This document shows, piece by piece, positions 26,051 through 34,517 of a DNA stretch of 64,000 nt (positions are counted from its first letter, which is position 1; each line of letters starts with the position of its first letter). The stretch lies in contig NZ_KI911782.1 in the NCBI RefSeq assembly GCF_000515395.1, positions 4,615,970-4,679,969 of the forward strand, in the 5' to 3' direction. The translations under genes and the position numbers were made by a program. The notes beneath the pieces were generated by a model, which was not told where the DNA came from, did not search any database, and worked only from the letters and a program-made list of their open reading frames with translations. Origin of the DNA: Jiangella gansuensis DSM 44835. Lineage in GTDB: Bacteria; Actinomycetota; Actinomycetes; Jiangellales; Jiangellaceae.

Positions 26051-26776
26051 ATGGATCATGCGTACGACGACGGACGGAACGACGGTGGCGCACAGCGTCC
26101 CGGCTCAGCCGGTGAGCACGTGCTCCAGGAGGTGAACGGCAGCGTCGAGCGGGCCGACCGGTTCTACCGGGAGCAGATGTCCGATCACCTGAACGCGCGG
26201 ATGCGTGAGTTCGTCGGGCGCATGGAGATGGTCTTCGTCAGCAGCGCGGACGGGAAGGGCGAGTGCGACGCTTCGTTCCGGGCCGGTCCGCCCGGTTTCG
26301 TCCGCGTGCTCGGTCCCACCACGCTGGCCTGGCCGGAGTACCGCGGCAACGGTGTGCTGGCCAGCGCCGGAAACATGACCGAGAACCCGCATGTGGGCCT
26401 GTTGTTCATGGACTTCGTCCAGGACCTGGTCGGGCTGCACGTCAACGGCGCGACGGAGTTGCTGTCGCCGGCGGCGTTCGCCGAGCGCTTTCCGGATGAG
26501 CAGGTCGACACCGACGTGCCCGGGCGGCGGCCGGAGCGGTGGGTCGTCGTCGACGTCGAGGAGGCGTACATCCACTGCTCCAAGCACATACCGCGGATGG
26601 TTCCGGTTCCGCGTACCCGTGACTGGGGCACCGACGACCGCCGAAAGAAGGGCGGCGATGCCTTCGACGTGGCGGCGGAGCGCGGCTACGGCCGGGGTGC
26701 CGCCGCCCGGGCGCTGGGGGCCGGTGACGGGCCGGTACCGCGGCACGCGGCCGGCCAGCGCACGACGCTGGGGTGA
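26051..26776 (+). CDS. Pyridoxamine 5'-phosphate oxidase-family protein
   Basis: GGAGG lies 9 nt before ATG 26051. After an unusual acidic N-terminus, the split-barrel fold is visible: MEMVFVSSADGKGECDASF, RAGPPGFVRVLGPTTLAWPE, RGNGVLASAGNMTENPHVGL, LLFMDF. This is the PPOX-type subgroup often found as stand-alone FMN proteins. The C-terminus is basic and Gly/Ala-rich. The role is unknown. It converges with the TetR gene. Confidence 0.75.
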   Translation: MDHAYDDGRNDGGAQRPGSAGEHVLQEVNGSVERADRFYREQMSDHLNARMREFVGRMEMVFVSSADGKGECDASFRAGPPGFVRVLGPTTLAWPEYRGNGVLASAGNMTENPHVGLLFMDFVQDLVGLHVNGATELLSPAAFAERFPDEQVDTDVPGRRPERWVVVDVEEAYIHCSKHIPRMVPVPRTRDWGTDDRRKKGGDAFDVAAERGYGRGAAARALGAGDGPVPRHAAGQRTTLG

Positions 26777-26780
26777 GCGG

Positions 26781-27875
26781 CTACCCGACCGTGGTCGCGG
26801 CGGCGTGGCCGGCGCCGCGGCCGACGGCTCGTGCGGCCACCCGGTGCGACTCGACCCGCACGGCCGCCTCGGTGGCGTCGTCCACGACGGTGACCCCCGC
26901 GGCCGCCGCCACCGTGCCGTCCGGGTCGGCCACCACGCGCAGCGCAGGCCGGGCAGCCGGCCCGACGGCGTGACTCAGCAGTCCGCGCGCCTCGGTGACG
27001 ACGAGCTCGGTGAGAGGCATCAGCTCGCCCGGCGCCGCCGTGACGACCACCGCGGTGACCGCGCACCCGGCACGAGCGGCCCGGACCGCCTCCTCGATGG
27101 CGCCGAGCCGGTGCACGCCGAGCACGGCGACCACGCCGTCGTCCTCCAGCCGGGCCGGCCGGCCGGTGAGCAGGTCGGTCCGGGCGGGGGGAGCCCAGTG
27201 CTCGTGCGCGGGCCGGGCCGGCGGCACGTGCGGCAGGTGGGCCGGTTGCCAGGTGTCGTGGTCGTCGAGGCCGGCCAGCCGCTCGCAGGCGCGGACAACG
27301 TCGAACGGCTCCACGAAGCCCGGCGCCGCCGCGGCCAGCTGGTTCGCCCCGTGCAGGAGCGTGAGTGCGGTGCGAGCCACCCGGACCCGGCGGCCGGCGG
27401 CCGGCGCGCCGGATTCCAGGGCGAGCCCGACGACGATCGCCTCGAACTCGATGAGCTGGGCGTAGGCGGTGCGCAGGCGGTCGTCGGCGCGGACCTCGGT
27501 CATGAGGTCGGCGCCGATGCGGGCGTGCGCGTCCGGAGGGTCGCCGGCCAGTGGCGCGCGGGCCATCCAGGCTCGGGCGATCCGTCCCAGCGTGCTGGCC
27601 GGGTCGTCGGCCGCATCGCCGACCTCGGCCGCGGCGGCCGCAGGGGTGAGTACGGCCCGGGCGGCCGTGGCCGCGTCGTCGGCGAGGACGGCGAAGTAGA
27701 GGGCACGTTTTCCGGCGAAGTTGGAGTAGACGGCCCCTCGGGTGAGTTCCGCGCGCTCGGCGATGCCGTCGACGGTGGCGTCGCGGAAGCCGCGCCGGAG
27801 GAACTCGTCCCGGGCCGCAGCGAGGATGCGGGTGCGGTTACGCTCCTGCGTCTGCGCTCTGGTGAGGCGCGCCAT
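26781..27875 (-). CDS. TetR-family regulator with a long C-terminal extension
   Basis: ATG 27875 gives a clear TetR DNA-binding domain: [43 protein letters not shown]. The usual helical ligand domain ends near residue 210; about 150 further residues (from roughly [15 protein letters not shown]) look like an alpha/beta domain ([32 protein letters not shown]). At 364 aa it is far longer than typical TetR (about 200). It is divergent from clpX by 50 bp with palindromes over the clpX start, so clpX is the likely target. Confidence 0.8.
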   Translation of the reverse strand: MARLTRAQTQERNRTRILAAARDEFLRRGFRDATVDGIAERAELTRGAVYSNFAGKRALYFAVLADDAATAARAVLTPAAAAAEVGDAADDPASTLGRIARAWMARAPLAGDPPDAHARIGADLMTEVRADDRLRTAYAQLIEFEAIVVGLALESGAPAAGRRVRVARTALTLLHGANQLAAAAPGFVEPFDVVRACERLAGLDDHDTWQPAHLPHVPPARPAHEHWAPPARTDLLTGRPARLEDDGVVAVLGVHRLGAIEEAVRAARAGCAVTAVVVTAAPGELMPLTELVVTEARGLLSHAVGPAARPALRVVADPDGTVAAAAGVTVVDDATEAAVRVESHRVAARAVGRGAGHAAATTVG

Positions 27876-27917
27876 GGTCCTCCTCGTTGCCTCGGGTCGC
27901 GATCCAAGATACCGTCA

Positions 27918-27939
27918 CCATTCAAATGATGGGACCATC
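27918..27939. promoter_or_regulatory. Overlapping inverted repeats at the clpX start, candidate TetR operator
   Basis: CCAT (27918-27921) with ATGG (27929-27932) form one inverted repeat, and GATGG-GA-CCATC (27928-27939) a second sharing its half-site. They overlap the clpX start codons (27926 and 27929) in the 50-bp gap between the TetR and clpX genes. Confidence 0.45.
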
Positions 27940-28200
27940 TGAGAAGCTGCTCCAGTGCGCGTTCTGTGGCAAGAACCAGCGTGAGGTCGCCCGGCTCATC
28001 GCCGGTGCCGGGCGGGTGTGCATCTGCGACGAATGCGTCGAGCTGTGCAACGAGCTGATGGAGGAGGACGCTCCAGCCGGGGTCGAGGTCGGCGAGCCGC
28101 CGAAGCCGCGCGACGTCCACGCCTACCTGGACCAGTTCGTCATCGGCCAGGACGCGGCGAAAAGAGCGCTGTCGGTGGCCGTCTACAACCACTACAAGCG

Positions 28201-28208
28201 CGCTCGGG
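28201..28208. repeat. Left target-site duplication of the IS (CGCTCGGG)
   Basis: The 8-bp CGCTCGGG at 28201-28208 is repeated exactly at 29589-29596, flanking the element. Eight to nine bp is the usual IS256-family duplication. Confidence 0.85.
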
Positions 28209-29588
28209 GGGACTGTCTGAAAAACGGTGGATCTTGGTCTTGGTCTGACACGCCGAGCAGGGGTGCTTGGCGGAAAGGATTGATCTTGACCGAGACACTG
28301 GAGCCCGTGGCGGACGAGGTGGATCAGCAAGCGCTGGCCGAGCAGTTGCTGGCGCAGGCCAAGGAGCAGGGCGTCGATCTGGTGGGTCCGAACGGGCTGC
28401 TCAACCAGTTGACGAAGAACGTGCTCGAGACCGCTCTGGAGGCGGAGATGAGCGAGCACTTGGGCTATGAGAAGCACGACCGGGCCGGGCGGGACAGCGG
28501 GAACTCGCGCAACGGGACCCGCACGAAGACGGTGCTGACTGAGATCGGGCCGGTCGAGATCGAGGTCCCCCGCGACACCGAGTCCTCGTTCGAACCGCAG
28601 ATCGTGAAGAAGCGGCAGCGCCGCCTGAACGGGATCGATGAGATCGTGTTGTCGCTGACTGCCAAAGGCCTGACCACCGGTGAGGTCGCCGCGCACTTCG
28701 ACGAGGTCTACGGCGCGAAGGTGTCCAAGGACACGATCTCCAGGATCACCGACAAGGTCGTCGGCGAGATGACCGAGTGGTGCGCCCGGCCACTGGAACG
28801 CGTATATCCGGTGATGTTCATCGACGCCATTCACGTGAAGATCCGCGATGGTCAGGTCACCAGCCGCCCGATCTACGTCGCCATCGGCGTCACCGTGACC
28901 GGCGAGCGGGACATCCTCGGGCTGTGGGCCGGCGACGGCGGTGAAGGCGCGAAGTTCTGGCTGCAGGTGCTGACCGAGATCAAGAACCGCGGCACCCAGG
29001 ACGTGTGCATCGTGGTGTGCGACGGCTTGAAGGGGCTTCCCGAGGCGATCACCACCGTGTGGGAGCTCGCGATCGTGCAGACCTGCATCATCCACCTGCT
29101 GCGCAACACGTTCCGGTACGCCTCCCGCCGGTACTGGGACCAGATGTCACGCGAGCTCAAACCGGTCTACACCGCACCTTCGGAGGCCGCGGCCAAAGAA
29201 CGCTGGAACGAGTTCGCCGCCAGCTGGGGGCAGCAGTACCCGGCCATCGTGCGGTTGTGGGAGAACGCCTGGTCGGAGTTTGTGCCGTTCCTGGACTACG
29301 ACCAGGAGATCCGGCGGGTGATCTGCTCGACCAACGCGATCGAGTCGATCAACGCCCGCTACCGACGCGCGATCCGCGCCCGCGGACACTTCCCCACCGA
29401 ACAGGCCGCCCTGAAGTGCCTCTACCTGGTGACCCGGTCGCTGGACCCGACCGGCCGAGGCCGGGCACGATGGGCCATGAGGTGGAAACCGGCCCTCAAC
29501 GCGTTCGCGATCACGTTCGAAGGCCGCATCACACCAACCGGAAACTAGCCGATGCCAAGACCGGATCCACCGTTAATCAGACACACCC
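28209..29588 (+). mobile_element. IS256-family insertion sequence, complete, 1380 bp
   Basis: Imperfect terminal inverted repeats are visible: the left end reads GGGACTGTCTGAAAAACGG and the right end, inverted, GGGTGTGTCTGATTAACGG, with matching GTGGATC and GGTCTTGG further in. One mutator-type transposase fills it. Identical 8-bp duplications show simple insertion, apparently recent because clpX is otherwise intact on both sides. Confidence 0.92.
28286..29548 (+). CDS. IS256-family (mutator-type) transposase
   Basis: TTG 28286, eight nt after AAAGGA, is the likely start, giving 420 aa, normal for the family. [55 protein letters not shown] and [17 protein letters not shown] (first catalytic Asp) are diagnostic of mutator transposases; [14 protein letters not shown] holds the second Asp and [17 protein letters not shown] the catalytic Glu region. 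The gene is intact, so the element is probably active. The frame is also open upstream into clpX, so a ClpX-zinc-domain/transposase fusion of about 541 aa could be made. Confidence 0.93.
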   Translation: MTETLEPVADEVDQQALAEQLLAQAKEQGVDLVGPNGLLNQLTKNVLETALEAEMSEHLGYEKHDRAGRDSGNSRNGTRTKTVLTEIGPVEIEVPRDTESSFEPQIVKKRQRRLNGIDEIVLSLTAKGLTTGEVAAHFDEVYGAKVSKDTISRITDKVVGEMTEWCARPLERVYPVMFIDAIHVKIRDGQVTSRPIYVAIGVTVTGERDILGLWAGDGGEGAKFWLQVLTEIKNRGTQDVCIVVCDGLKGLPEAITTVWELAIVQTCIIHLLRNTFRYASRRYWDQMSRELKPVYTAPSEAAAKERWNEFAASWGQQYPAIVRLWENAWSEFVPFLDYDQEIRRVICSTNAIESINARYRRAIRARGHFPTEQAALKCLYLVTRSLDPTGRGRARWAMRWKPALNAFAITFEGRITPTGN

Positions 29589-29596
29589 CGCTCGGG
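29589..29596. repeat. Right target-site duplication of the IS (CGCTCGGG)
   Basis: Exact second copy of the 8-bp sequence at 28201-28208; clpX resumes in frame here (GCT CGG GCC GCC). Confidence 0.85.
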
Positions 29597-30572
29597 CCGC
29601 CGGCGGATCGGTGGAGCTGTCGAAGTCGAACATTCTGTTGATCGGTCCGACGGGGTGTGGGAAGACGTATTTGGCGCAGACGTTGGCGAAGATGTTGAAC
29701 GTGCCGTTCGCGATCGCGGATGCCACGGCGCTGACGGAGGCGGGGTATGTGGGTGAGGATGTCGAGAACATCTTGTTGAAGTTGATCCAGGCGGCTGACT
29801 ATGACGTGAAGAAGGCCGAGACGGGGATCATTTACATCGACGAGGTCGACAAGATCGCGCGGAAGTCGGAGAATCCGTCGATCACCCGGGATGTGTCGGG
29901 TGAGGGTGTGCAGCAGGCGTTGTTGAAGATCCTGGAGGGGACGACGGCGTCGGTGCCGCCGCAGGGTGGTCGGAAGCATCCGCATCAGGAGTTCATCCAG
30001 ATCGATACGACGAATGTGTTGTTCATCGTGGGTGGGGCGTTCGCGGGGTTGGATGATCTGATCCAGCAGCGGGTGGGTAAGCGTGGGTTGGGGTTCGGGG
30101 CGGAGATCCGTAGTAAGGCGGAGCGGGATGCGTCGAATCCGTATGGTGATGTGATGCCGGAGGATTTGTTGAAGTTCGGGTTGATCCCGGAGTTCATCGG
30201 TCGGTTGCCGGTGATCACGACGGTGTCGCCGTTGGATCGGGCGGCGTTGATCCGGATTTTGTCGGAGCCGCGGAATGCGTTGATCAAGCAGTACATGCGG
30301 ATGTTCGAGTTGGATCATGTTGATCTTGAGTTCACCGATGATGCGGTGGAGGCGGTCGCTGATCTGGCGTTGTTGCGGGGGACCGGGGCGCGGGGGTTGC
30401 GGGCGATCCTGGAAGAGGTGTTGTTGCATTCGATGTATGAGGTGCCGTCGCGGGAGGATGTGGCGCGGGTGGTGATCACGCGTGAGGTGGTCAACCAGAA
30501 CGTGTTGCCCACGCTGGTGCCGCGCGAGGGTCCCCGTAAGCGGGAACGCCGCGAGAAGACCGCCTGACGCCT

Positions 30573-30631
30573 CCCCTTGATCATGTTCCCTCGCGGTCAC
30601 CTGACGACCCTCAGCGAACATGATCACGAGA
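30573..30631. repeat. Intergenic palindrome with TGATCATGTTC arms, terminator-like
   Basis: TGATCATGTTC at 30578-30588 and GAACATGATCA at 30616-30626 are exact inverse complements, about 10 nt after the clpX stop and before the convergent pxpC stop. It probably terminates both. It shares the TGATCATG core with the other palindromes of this window. Confidence 0.6.
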
Positions 30632-30646
30632 AGGCTGTGGCGGCGC

Positions 30647-31546
30647 TCAGGTGAGCTCGGCCCAGGTGAACCGGACCGCGTCGCCGGGGCGCAGCTGGGC
30701 CGCCCGCGGCAAGTCGGCGGTGACCACCACGCCGATCACCGGGTAGCCGCCCGTGACCGGATGGTCGGGGAGGAAGAGCACCGGTTGCCCGCTCGGCGGC
30801 ACCTGCAGGGCGCCGGTCACCATCCCCTCCGACGGCAGCGAGCCGGCGGTGTGCGAGTGGGCCGTGGATGGGCGCAGCGCCGGCCCGGCCAGCCGGAGGC
30901 CGACCCGGTCGCTCTCGGTGGTCACCTCGTACCGTTCCGTGGCCAGGGCCGTCAGCGCGGCCGGGTCGAACCGGTCGGCGCGGGGGCCGGCGATCACCCG
31001 CAGTGGTTCGTCGGACGGGGGCCACCGCACCGGTGCGACGTCGGCGACGGGCGGGCCGCCGGCGTCGTCAGCGATCGGCAGCACGTCGCCGGACCGCAAC
31101 GGCGGCGGGCCGATCGCGGCGAGGGTGTCCCGGGACCGCGAACCCAGGACCGCTTCCGCACCGAGACCGCCACGGACGGCCAGGTAGCCGCGCAGCCCGC
31201 GAGAGGGCCGGCCGACCCGCAGCACCTCGCCGGCGTGGACCGGGAACGGCGCGTTGAACGCCGCGCCGCGGCCGCCGACGCGCACCGGCGCCGGCGCGCC
31301 GGTCAAGGCCACCGTCGCGGCCCGGCGGAACCGGAACGCCACGCCGCCGAGGACGAACTCGACGGCGGCGGCCGTCTCGGCGTTGCCGACCAGCCGGTTT
31401 GCCAGCCGGAAGCTGTCGGTGTCGGCGGCGCCGGACCGGCCGACGCCCAGCTCGGCCAGGCCGGGCCGGCCCAGATCCTCGATCAGGGACAGCATCCCCG
31501 GGTCCACGACCTCGACGACCTCTGTGGGCCGGACAGCGCCGGTCAC
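30647..31546 (-). CDS. pxpC: 5-oxoprolinase subunit C (biotin-dependent carboxyltransferase/KipA family)
   Basis: GTG 31546 overlaps the stop of pxpA (GTGA). VVEVVDPGMLSLIEDLGRPG, LGVGRSGAADTDSFRLANRL and GYLAVRGGL are family marks of PxpC/KipA (AHS2 domain); the C-terminal GYPVIGVVVTADLPRAAQLR is also typical. With PxpA and PxpB it hydrolyses 5-oxoproline to glutamate at the cost of ATP. At 299 aa it is the normal length. It is the last gene of a three-gene operon. Confidence 0.88.
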   Translation of the reverse strand: MTGAVRPTEVVEVVDPGMLSLIEDLGRPGLAELGVGRSGAADTDSFRLANRLVGNAETAAAVEFVLGGVAFRFRRAATVALTGAPAPVRVGGRGAAFNAPFPVHAGEVLRVGRPSRGLRGYLAVRGGLGAEAVLGSRSRDTLAAIGPPPLRSGDVLPIADDAGGPPVADVAPVRWPPSDEPLRVIAGPRADRFDPAALTALATERYEVTTESDRVGLRLAGPALRPSTAHSHTAGSLPSEGMVTGALQVPPSGQPVLFLPDHPVTGGYPVIGVVVTADLPRAAQLRPGDAVRFTWAELT

Positions 31547-32301
31547 GCGAACGGGGCGATCGTGACGCCGTCGGCCACCAGAGCCGCGCGGGCCCGGCGC
31601 ACCAGCTCGACCGCGCCGGGAGTGTCGCCGTGGATGCACAGCGACCGTGGCCGCACCTCGACCGGGTGGCCGTCCAGGCTGGTGACCCGGCCGGTGCGCG
31701 CGAGTTCGAGGCAGCGGGCGGCGACGGCGTCCGGGTCGGTGATCAGCGAACCGGGCACGCGGCGCGGGACCAGCCGGCCGTCGGCCTGGTAGGCGCGGTC
31801 GCCGAAGGCTTCGGCCACCGTGGGCAGCCCGTGCTCGGCGGCGATCTGCAGCACCTGCGAGCCGGGTAGCCCCAGAACGGTGAGCTCGGCGTCGTAGGCG
31901 TGGACCGCATCGACCACCGCGGCCGCCTGCTCGGCGTCGTCGACGATGGCGTTGTAGAGCGCGCCGTGCGGTTTGAGGTAGCTGACGCGGGTGCCCACGG
32001 TGCGGGCGATGCCGTCGAGCGCGGCCAGCTGGTAGAGCACCTCGGCGGTGAGCTCGGTGGGCGGGACGCGCATCGCCCGGCGGCCGAAGCCGGCGAGGTC
32101 GCGGTAGGCGACGTGGGCGCCGACGGCGACGCCGCGTTCGGCCGCGACGGCGCAGACGCGGCGCATGATGGTGGGGTCGCTGGCATGGAACCCGCACGCG
32201 ACATTGGCGCTGCTGACGAGGCCGAGCAGGGCGTCGTCGTCGACCAGCGTCCAGGCGCCGAAGCCCTCGCCGAGGTCGCAGTTGAGGTCGAGCGTCGTCA
32301 C
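31543..32301 (-). CDS. pxpA: 5-oxoprolinase subunit A (LamB/YcsF family)
   Basis: LDLNCDLGEGFGAWTLVDDD, ANVACGFHASDPTIMRR and YLKPHGALYN are diagnostic of PxpA, and IHGDTPGAVELVRRAR closes the domain. GTG 32301 is preferred because it overlaps the pxpB stop by four bases and gives the usual MTTLDLN start; ATG 32310 is the alternative. About 252 aa. It acts with PxpB and PxpC as cytosolic 5-oxoprolinase. Confidence 0.9.
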   Translation of the reverse strand: MTTLDLNCDLGEGFGAWTLVDDDALLGLVSSANVACGFHASDPTIMRRVCAVAAERGVAVGAHVAYRDLAGFGRRAMRVPPTELTAEVLYQLAALDGIARTVGTRVSYLKPHGALYNAIVDDAEQAAAVVDAVHAYDAELTVLGLPGSQVLQIAAEHGLPTVAEAFGDRAYQADGRLVPRRVPGSLITDPDAVAARCLELARTGRVTSLDGHPVEVRPRSLCIHGDTPGAVELVRRARAALVADGVTIAPFA

Positions 32302-32981
32302 GAGGACCATTCTCGCGTGCGGTCGACGAAGCGGACCGGTGTACCCGGCGGCAGCAGCGCCGGCGGCGTGCGGGCCGGGTCCCAGAGGACCGCGTCGGTG
32401 CGGCCGAGGAGGTTCCAGCCGCCCGGCGCCGGCCGGGGGTAGATGCCGCAGAACCGTTCGGCGACCGCGACAGCACCTGCCGGGACCCGGGTGCGGGGCG
32501 TCTCGCGCCGCGGCACGGTGAGCGCCGGGTCGAGGCCGCTGAGGTAGGCGAACCCGGGCGCGAAACCGATGAAGGCGACCGTGTAGCGGGCCGCCAGGTG
32601 GCGCGCGACGACGTCGTCGCTGCTCAGGCCGGTGCGCCGGGCGATATCGGCGAGGTCGTCGCCGTCGTAGACGACGGGGATCTCGACCAGCGGCAGGTCG
32701 GCGGGAGCGGTGGCGGCGCGGGGGAGCGTCGCGACCGCGTCGGTGACCCGCCCGGCGGTGGTGACCAGCGGGTCGAACACGACCAGGACAGTACGAGCGG
32801 CCGGAACCAGGTCGACGACGCCGTCGGGCCGGTGCGCTCGCAGGGTGGCGTGCAGGGCCCGCACCTCGTCGAGCGCGCCGGCCTCGTCCGGGGCGGTGAC
32901 CTCGAGCAGCACGGCGGCGTCGCCGCACGGCCGGACCGTGGGCGGGGCCGTGGTGCTGCCAGGTCGTTCGGCCGCCGTCAT
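32298..32981 (-). CDS. pxpB: 5-oxoprolinase subunit B (KipI/AHS1 family)
   Basis: VRPCGDAAVLLEV, VAFIGFAPGFAYLSGLDPAL and RVPAGAVAVAERFCGIYPRP, plus APGGWNLLGRTDAVLWDP, are the KipI/PxpB signature. The start ATG at 32981 leads the pxpBAC operon. At 227 aa it is normal. It binds the C subunit in the 5-oxoprolinase complex. Confidence 0.9.
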   Translation of the reverse strand: MTAAERPGSTTAPPTVRPCGDAAVLLEVTAPDEAGALDEVRALHATLRAHRPDGVVDLVPAARTVLVVFDPLVTTAGRVTDAVATLPRAATAPADLPLVEIPVVYDGDDLADIARRTGLSSDDVVARHLAARYTVAFIGFAPGFAYLSGLDPALTVPRRETPRTRVPAGAVAVAERFCGIYPRPAPGGWNLLGRTDAVLWDPARTPPALLPPGTPVRFVDRTREWSS

Positions 32982-33004
32982 GGCGTGAGACTACCGAGGC
33001 CGGG

Positions 33005-33439
33005 TCATGGCGGACCGTCGGCGGGCGGGGCGGTCGGGAGGGTGTAGCCGGCGGGCATGGCCTGCCGGATGGCCGCCGAGAGCCCTTGGTCGTACGCGGC
33101 GCCGCCGCGGACCGTCTCGCCGCGGTGAGCCCGGCGCAGCTGGCGCGGATCGAAGGCGAACCACCCCCACCGCCACGACCACGCCAGCCGGCCCTGGTGA
33201 TCCTCGCGCCGGGCGGGCCAGAGCACCAGCGCGTACGACCATGCCCGCTCGCCGCGCGGGCGCGCCCACGCCGCCAGGTGGCCGCGGACCGGCCGGGCCG
33301 ACCGCTCACCGATGACCACGGGCACCGCGCTGTACAGCCCGGACGGTTCGGCCCGCACCCGCGACACCATCTCCAGCCCGGCCGGGTCGAGGTCGAGGAT
33401 GGCGACCGGTGGATCGTCGAGCCAGCGCGCGGGAGACAT
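33005..33439 (-). CDS. Hypothetical protein behind a LexA-type box
   Basis: ATG 33439 is preferred over 33457 because the latter lies inside the palindrome at 33450-33465. The 144-residue product (MSPARWLDDPPVAILDLDPA ...) is Trp/Arg/Gly-rich, has no signal peptide or membrane segment, and contains RAWSYALVLWPARREDHQG and LAWSWRWGWFAFDPRQLRR. I do not recognise a family. If the box is real, it would be a DNA-damage-inducible protein of unknown role. Confidence 0.6.
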   Translation of the reverse strand: MSPARWLDDPPVAILDLDPAGLEMVSRVRAEPSGLYSAVPVVIGERSARPVRGHLAAWARPRGERAWSYALVLWPARREDHQGRLAWSWRWGWFAFDPRQLRRAHRGETVRGGAAYDQGLSAAIRQAMPAGYTLPTAPPADGPP

Positions 33440-33449
33440 GACGCCAGTA

Positions 33450-33465
33450 TCGAACATACGTTCGC
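33450..33465. promoter_or_regulatory. LexA-type SOS box
   Basis: The minus strand reads GCGAACGTATGTTCGA, matching the actinobacterial LexA pattern TCGAAC-N4-GTTCGA at all but the first base, with a perfect CGAAC/GTTCG core (33451-33464). It is immediately upstream of the ATG at 33439 and is placed to block its promoter. Confidence 0.65.
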
Positions 33466-33499
33466 ATGATCGGTAGTCGAGTCGCCGGGCGGCGCGTGG

Positions 33500-34405
33500 T
33501 CACCCGTCGGCGCCGAGGCCGGTGACGTCAAGCCCGTCCAGCCGCTGCGGGTCGTACAGGACGTCCAGCGCGACGACGCGCCCACCGGCGACGGTGAAGG
33601 CCATGACGGCGAACACCCGCTCGCCGATGACGACGACGGCGCCGGCCGTGCCGTTCACCAGGGCCGGCCGGACGAACCTGGACATCCGCCGGGCCAGCGC
33701 GGCCTGGCCGGCCACCGTCCGGGCGCCGTACAGCGTCATGCTGGGCCGGGCGCGCGCACCGCCGCCGTCGGCCCGCAGGACGACGTCCGGGTCGAGCACG
33801 GCGACCAGGCCGTCGACGTCGCCGTCGCGGGACGCGGCGAAGAACGCGTCGACCACCTCACGCTGCCGGGCGAGGTCCGGATCGGGCGCGGGCGCCGCGT
33901 CGCGAACCCGGCGGCGAGCCCGTGAGGCCAGTTGCCGGGCCGCGTCCGGCGACCGATCCACCAGCGGCGCGATGTCATCGAAGGGGACGGCGAACATGTC
34001 GTGCAGCACGAACGCCAGCCGTTCCGCCGGCGCCAGCGTGTCCAGGACGACCAGCAGCGCGAGCCCGACCGCGTCGGCCAGCAGCGCCTCCTGCTCCGGG
34101 TCGGTCCCGGAGGCGGGGCTGACGACGGGGTCGGGCAGGTGTACCTGCTCCAGCGGTTCCTCCCGCCGGGTCTCGCGGGCTCGCAACAGGTTCAGGCAGA
34201 CCCGGGCGGTGACCGTCGTCAGCCAGCCGGCGAGGTTGCGCACGTCACTGGTGTCCGTCCGGCTCAGGCGCAGCCAGGTCTCCTGCACCGCGTCGTCGGC
34301 CTCGCTGACCGAGCCGAGCATCCGATAGGCGACCGCCCGCAGCCGCGGCCGGTGTTCCTCGAAGCGTTCGACCAGCAGATTCGGTGCGTTCACGGCGGCC
34401 GTCAC
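33500..34405 (-). CDS. ECF41-type RNA polymerase sigma factor with SnoaL-like C-terminal domain
   Basis: GTG 34405, behind GGAGGAAAGGAAC, starts MTAAVNAPNLLVERFEEHRP. Region 2 (RLRAVAYRMLGSVSEADDAV, QETWLRLSR) and region 4 (LDTLAPAERLAFVLHDMFAV, DIAPLVDRSPDAARQLASRA) are clear, and a SnoaL-like domain (REVVDAFFAASRDGDVDGLV, VLDPDVVLRADGG) follows, as in ECF41/SigJ factors that lack an anti-sigma gene and are tuned by this domain. It is divergent from an oxidoreductase gene, the usual ECF41 partner class. No clear target promoter was seen. Confidence 0.85.
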   Translation of the reverse strand: MTAAVNAPNLLVERFEEHRPRLRAVAYRMLGSVSEADDAVQETWLRLSRTDTSDVRNLAGWLTTVTARVCLNLLRARETRREEPLEQVHLPDPVVSPASGTDPEQEALLADAVGLALLVVLDTLAPAERLAFVLHDMFAVPFDDIAPLVDRSPDAARQLASRARRRVRDAAPAPDPDLARQREVVDAFFAASRDGDVDGLVAVLDPDVVLRADGGGARARPSMTLYGARTVAGQAALARRMSRFVRPALVNGTAGAVVVIGERVFAVMAFTVAGGRVVALDVLYDPQRLDGLDVTGLGADG

Positions 34406-34517
34406 GTTCCTTTCCTCCGGCGGGTCAACACAGTAGCCCCGCGAACGCGACCCGCGAACGCGGGCCGACGTGGCCGGGAGGCGGGCTCCCGGCCGGATCG
34501 AGTGAGGAGTGACTTCC

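Larger units (their letters stand above)
27926..30567 (+). pseudogene. clpX: Stand-alone clpX interrupted by an IS256-family element
   Basis: The gene is split: 27926-28208 encodes the C4 zinc-binding domain (CAFC ... CICDEC) and AAA+ start ([20 protein letters not shown]); 29589-30567 encodes the rest: Walker [11 protein letters not shown], pore loop AGYVGEDV, Walker [13 protein letters not shown] loop, ClpP-docking LGF loop ([10 protein letters not shown]) and the sensor/C-domain. Deleting the element plus one 8-bp duplication restores HYKRARAAGGS in frame, giving a ClpX of about 417 aa. No clpP lies nearby, unlike the usual housekeeping locus, so this is probably an extra copy. The 3' piece could start at GTG 29611 but would lack the VIGQ nucleotide-contact box. 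The N-terminal start is ATG 27926 or 27929. Confidence 0.9.

Noticed and set aside
27887..29548. A single natural ClpX-transposase protein as one gene
   Set aside because: The inverted ends and 8-bp duplications show that the joined frame results from IS insertion; it is listed as clpX fragments plus the IS.
34406..34517. ECF41 target promoter between the sigma factor and oxidoreductase genes
   Set aside because: I could not find a convincing TGTCACA-type -35 with matching -10 in this gap.
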